Below are positions 13,413-15,586 of a stretch of DNA of 15,586 nucleotides, in pieces; position 1 is the first letter of the stretch; the number at the start of each line of letters is the position of its first letter. The notes below the pieces were generated by a model that saw only the letters and a list, made by a program, of their open reading frames with translations, was not told the DNA's origin and did not search any database. Position numbers and translations under genes: made by a program. Source of the stretch: Planctomycetota bacterium (lineage in GTDB: Bacteria; Planctomycetota; Phycisphaerae; Phycisphaerales; SM1A02); contig RFOC01000025.1 of NCBI GenBank assembly GCA_009926815.1, positions 1 through 15,586 of the forward strand, read 5' to 3'.

Positions 13413-15586
13413 ATGAAGCGCATCGGTCTGCATGTCGTCCTCGTTCTCGCTCTCACGGCCATCCTGTTCGGCATGGTCTGGCCCCCCAAGGAGACGCTCC
13501 GTCTGGGCAAGGACCTGCGCGGTGGCGTGAGCCTGATCTACTCGGTGAAGTTGCCGGCGGATGCCAAGAGCGAGCAGAGCCTCAAGCAGATCATCGAGGT
13601 GCTCAAGCAGCGCGTGAATCCCACGGGCGTGCTCGACATCAGCTTCTCGCCACAGGGACGCGATCGCATCGAGGTGGTCATGCCGCTGCCGAGTCCGGAG
13701 GTGCAGGCGCTGCAGGTCAGCTTCCGCGAGGCGGTCGCCGCACTGGTGGCTCGCACCCGGATCGAGGCCTCGGAGCTGGATCAGTCGCTGGCCGCGGGCC
13801 AGGCGGCCGAGCGGTTCGGTGGCAGCGACGAGCGGTTCAAGGCGCGCATCGCCTCGCTGCAGGCGGCGTGGAACGCGGCGGCATCGGCGCGATCCGCGCT
13901 CGAGCAGGCTCGGAGCTCCGGCCAGGCCGTGGATGCCGCCGAGGACGCGCTGGCACGGGCCGAGATGGACCTGGAGCGCACGCGCGAGGGCCTCGAGGGC
14001 CGCGGCATCTCCGAGAGCCGCGTGACGGGCATGCTCACGCTGAGCGATGCGCCGCAGGTGGTGCGTGATCCCAAGACCGGCAAGCCCGTCTCGGACGCCA
14101 CGGGCACGGCCCAGACCGGTCCCAGCCTGCGTGCCAAGGCGCTGGACACGCTGCGTCAGGAGCATCCGGAGGCGGCGAAGGAGATCGACGCCGCCGTGAC
14201 GGCATGGGCCGCCTACGAGAAGGTGCGGACCAGCCTGGATGATCCCGAGGATCTCAAGCGGCTCTTCCGCGGCGCCGGCGTGCTCGAGTTCCGCATCGCG
14301 GTGAGCGAGCGCGCTCCGGAGGGCGTGAGCCCCTCCGAGATGCGCGAGGAACTGCGCCAGCGCGGTCCCGTGGCCGGGCAGAGTCCGGTGGCGGCGTGGT
14401 TCCCCGTGCAGGATCCCAAGCAGTGGGCGGAGTCGCCGGTGGAGCGTGCGCTGCTCGAGCAGGATCCCGCCGCCTTCTTCGCGGCGCGCGACCTGGTCGG
14501 CGGTCTGGCCGATGGCCGGCCGTACCTGCTGCTCTACACCACGCCCGAGCGCAGCCTGACTCATTCGGGCGGGCGTTCCTGGGCGATCGAGCGGGCCTAC
14601 CGGAGCGTGGACGAGGTGGGGCGGGCCAGCGTGGCCTTCCGACTCGACGCGGCTGGTGGCCAGGAGATGAGCCGCCTGACGGGCCCCAACGTGGGGCGGC
14701 CCATGGCGATCGTCCTCGACGGCCAGGTCTACACGGCGCCCAACCTGCAGAGTCGCATCGGGGCCAGCGGGCAGATCAGCGGCAGTTTCGGCGAGGAGGA
14801 GCTGCGATACCTCATCCGCGTGCTCTCGGCCGGCGCCCTCGAGGGTCAGCTGAGCCCGGAACCGATCAGCGTGAGCATCCTCGGTCCCTCCATGGGTGCC
14901 GACAACCTGGCCCGAGGACTGCAGGCCGTGCTGCTGTCCATCGCCGTGACCGCGGTGATGATGCTGCTGTACTACCTGGTCGCGGGCGTGATCGCCGACC
15001 TCTCGCTGATCGTCAACGCGCTGGTCATCTTCGGCGTGATGGCCCTCATGGACGCCACGTTCACGCTGCCCGGCCTGGCCGGCATCGCGTTGAGCATCGC
15101 CATGGCGGTGGACGCGAACGTGCTCATCTACGAGCGCATCCGCGAGGAGCTGGTGCTCAATGGCGAGCCGCTCCGCAACGCCATCCGGATCGGCTTCGGC
15201 CGCGCCTTCAGCGCCATCTTCGACGGCAACATCACCAACCTGATCGTCTGTCTGGTGCTGGTGCTCTTCGCCGGCACCGAGGTGAAGGGCTTCGGCGTCA
15301 CCATGGCCATCGGCGTCTTCGCCACGTTCATCTCGGGTCTCTGGGTGACCCGCGTCATGCTGGGCATCTGGACCGAGTGGCTGGGACGGCGTTCGCTGCC
15401 CATGCTGCCCATCCTGGCTCCGGGCGTGGCGCGGGCGCTGCTGCCGCGGATCGACTGGATCTCGCTCAAGCCGGCGCTGCTGGGCGGCTCGCTGGTGGTG
15501 GCCGCGGTCTGCGTGACGGGCATCGTGCAGCGCGGTGGCGGCATCTTCGACACGGAGTTCCGCGGCGGCGTGGCCATGACCCTGAC
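13413..15586 (+). CDS. secD: Protein translocase SecD-SecF fusion, 3' end missing
   Basis: SecDF uses the proton gradient to pull exported proteins out of the Sec channel on the periplasmic side. The frame runs from the ATG at 13413 (AAGG at 13404-13407) to the right edge without a stop, giving 724 codons. The SecD part has an N-terminal helix (about 5-22), LGKDLRGGVSL (31-41), a large periplasmic P1 domain, GPNVGRPMAIVLDGQVYTAP in the late P1 region, and five C-terminal helices (about 507-655) with the key AVDANVLIYERI motif (D567). After SecD ends, a new helix (LLGGSLVVAAVCVTGIV) and FDTEFRGGVAMT resemble the start of SecF (helix 1 plus the 'G.DF.GG' motif), so this is a fused SecDF. A coiled-coil-rich insertion lies at about residues 110-195. 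Confidence 0.95.
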   Translation, partial: MKRIGLHVVLVLALTAILFGMVWPPKETLRLGKDLRGGVSLIYSVKLPADAKSEQSLKQIIEVLKQRVNPTGVLDISFSPQGRDRIEVVMPLPSPEVQALQVSFREAVAALVARTRIEASELDQSLAAGQAAERFGGSDERFKARIASLQAAWNAAASARSALEQARSSGQAVDAAEDALARAEMDLERTREGLEGRGISESRVTGMLTLSDAPQVVRDPKTGKPVSDATGTAQTGPSLRAKALDTLRQEHPEAAKEIDAAVTAWAAYEKVRTSLDDPEDLKRLFRGAGVLEFRIAVSERAPEGVSPSEMREELRQRGPVAGQSPVAAWFPVQDPKQWAESPVERALLEQDPAAFFAARDLVGGLADGRPYLLLYTTPERSLTHSGGRSWAIERAYRSVDEVGRASVAFRLDAAGGQEMSRLTGPNVGRPMAIVLDGQVYTAPNLQSRIGASGQISGSFGEEELRYLIRVLSAGALEGQLSPEPISVSILGPSMGADNLARGLQAVLLSIAVTAVMMLLYYLVAGVIADLSLIVNALVIFGVMALMDATFTLPGLAGIALSIAMAVDANVLIYERIREELVLNGEPLRNAIRIGFGRAFSAIFDGNITNLIVCLVLVLFAGTEVKGFGVTMAIGVFATFISGLWVTRVMLGIWTEWLGRRSLPMLPILAPGVARALLPRIDWISLKPALLGGSLVVAAVCVTGIVQRGGGIFDTEFRGGVAMTL

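Noticed and set aside
1..15586. tRNA/rRNA genes, CRISPR arrays, insertion sequences, riboswitches
   Set aside because: Looked for by eye. No direct repeat arrays, transposase motifs, terminal inverted repeats or tRNA cloverleaf were recognised, and there is no gene-free stretch above 300 bases.

Overview
The window is a compact, high-GC bacterial chromosome segment (no tRNA, rRNA, IS element, CRISPR array or phage gene was seen). The gene set is mostly housekeeping: recG, xseA/xseB, tgt-yajC-secD(F), an MlaF/MlaD lipid-transport pair, a prepilin peptidase and an OmpA-type lipoprotein. Outer-membrane genes (MlaD, OmpA lipoprotein) imply a diderm cell. The fused SecD-SecF with a large extra coiled coil, the long prepilin peptidase, and the adjacent site-2-protease and rhomboid genes with matching C-terminal tails suggest Planctomycetota, perhaps Phycisphaerae. 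That assignment is inference from protein style, not from a marker-gene search.

Layout. (1) 22-4088, minus strand: recG, then an ABC ATPase, then an FtsX/MacB-type permease. The ATPase and permease overlap by four bases. (2) 4112-6892, plus strand: xseA, xseB and a prepilin peptidase, tightly spaced. recG and xseA diverge from only 23 bases, which hold a perfect 10-base palindrome. (3) 6992-7587, plus strand: an OmpA-family lipoprotein with its own likely promoter and ribosome binding site, broken by an apparent one-base frameshift near 7198. A strong hairpin at 7621-7651 separates it from the convergent next block. (4) 7693-9177, minus strand: MCE/MlaD substrate-binding protein and MlaF ATPase, with no MlaE permease in the window. 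(5) 9176 to the end, plus strand: NUDIX hydrolase, site-2-protease-like membrane protein, rhomboid protease, tgt, yajC and a SecD-SecF fusion that runs off the right edge. Gaps of -4, 9, 2, -4 and 25 bases suggest one long transcription unit.

How the genes fit together. yajC and secDF serve the Sec translocon, and the classical tgt-yajC-secD order is kept. The rhomboid and S2P-like proteins just upstream are also inner-membrane proteins. The most interesting local signal is this pair. The S2P-like protein has lost two metal-binding positions (HEWSR in place of HExxH, and PLTGG in place of PLDGG), so it looks catalytically dead. The rhomboid keeps its Ser/His pair. Both end in nearly the same ~32-residue helical module, suggesting a common partner or a joint role. 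Other points worth checking are the lipoprotein frameshift, the head-to-head start codons of mlaF and the NUDIX gene, and the histidine-rich loop of the ABC permease.
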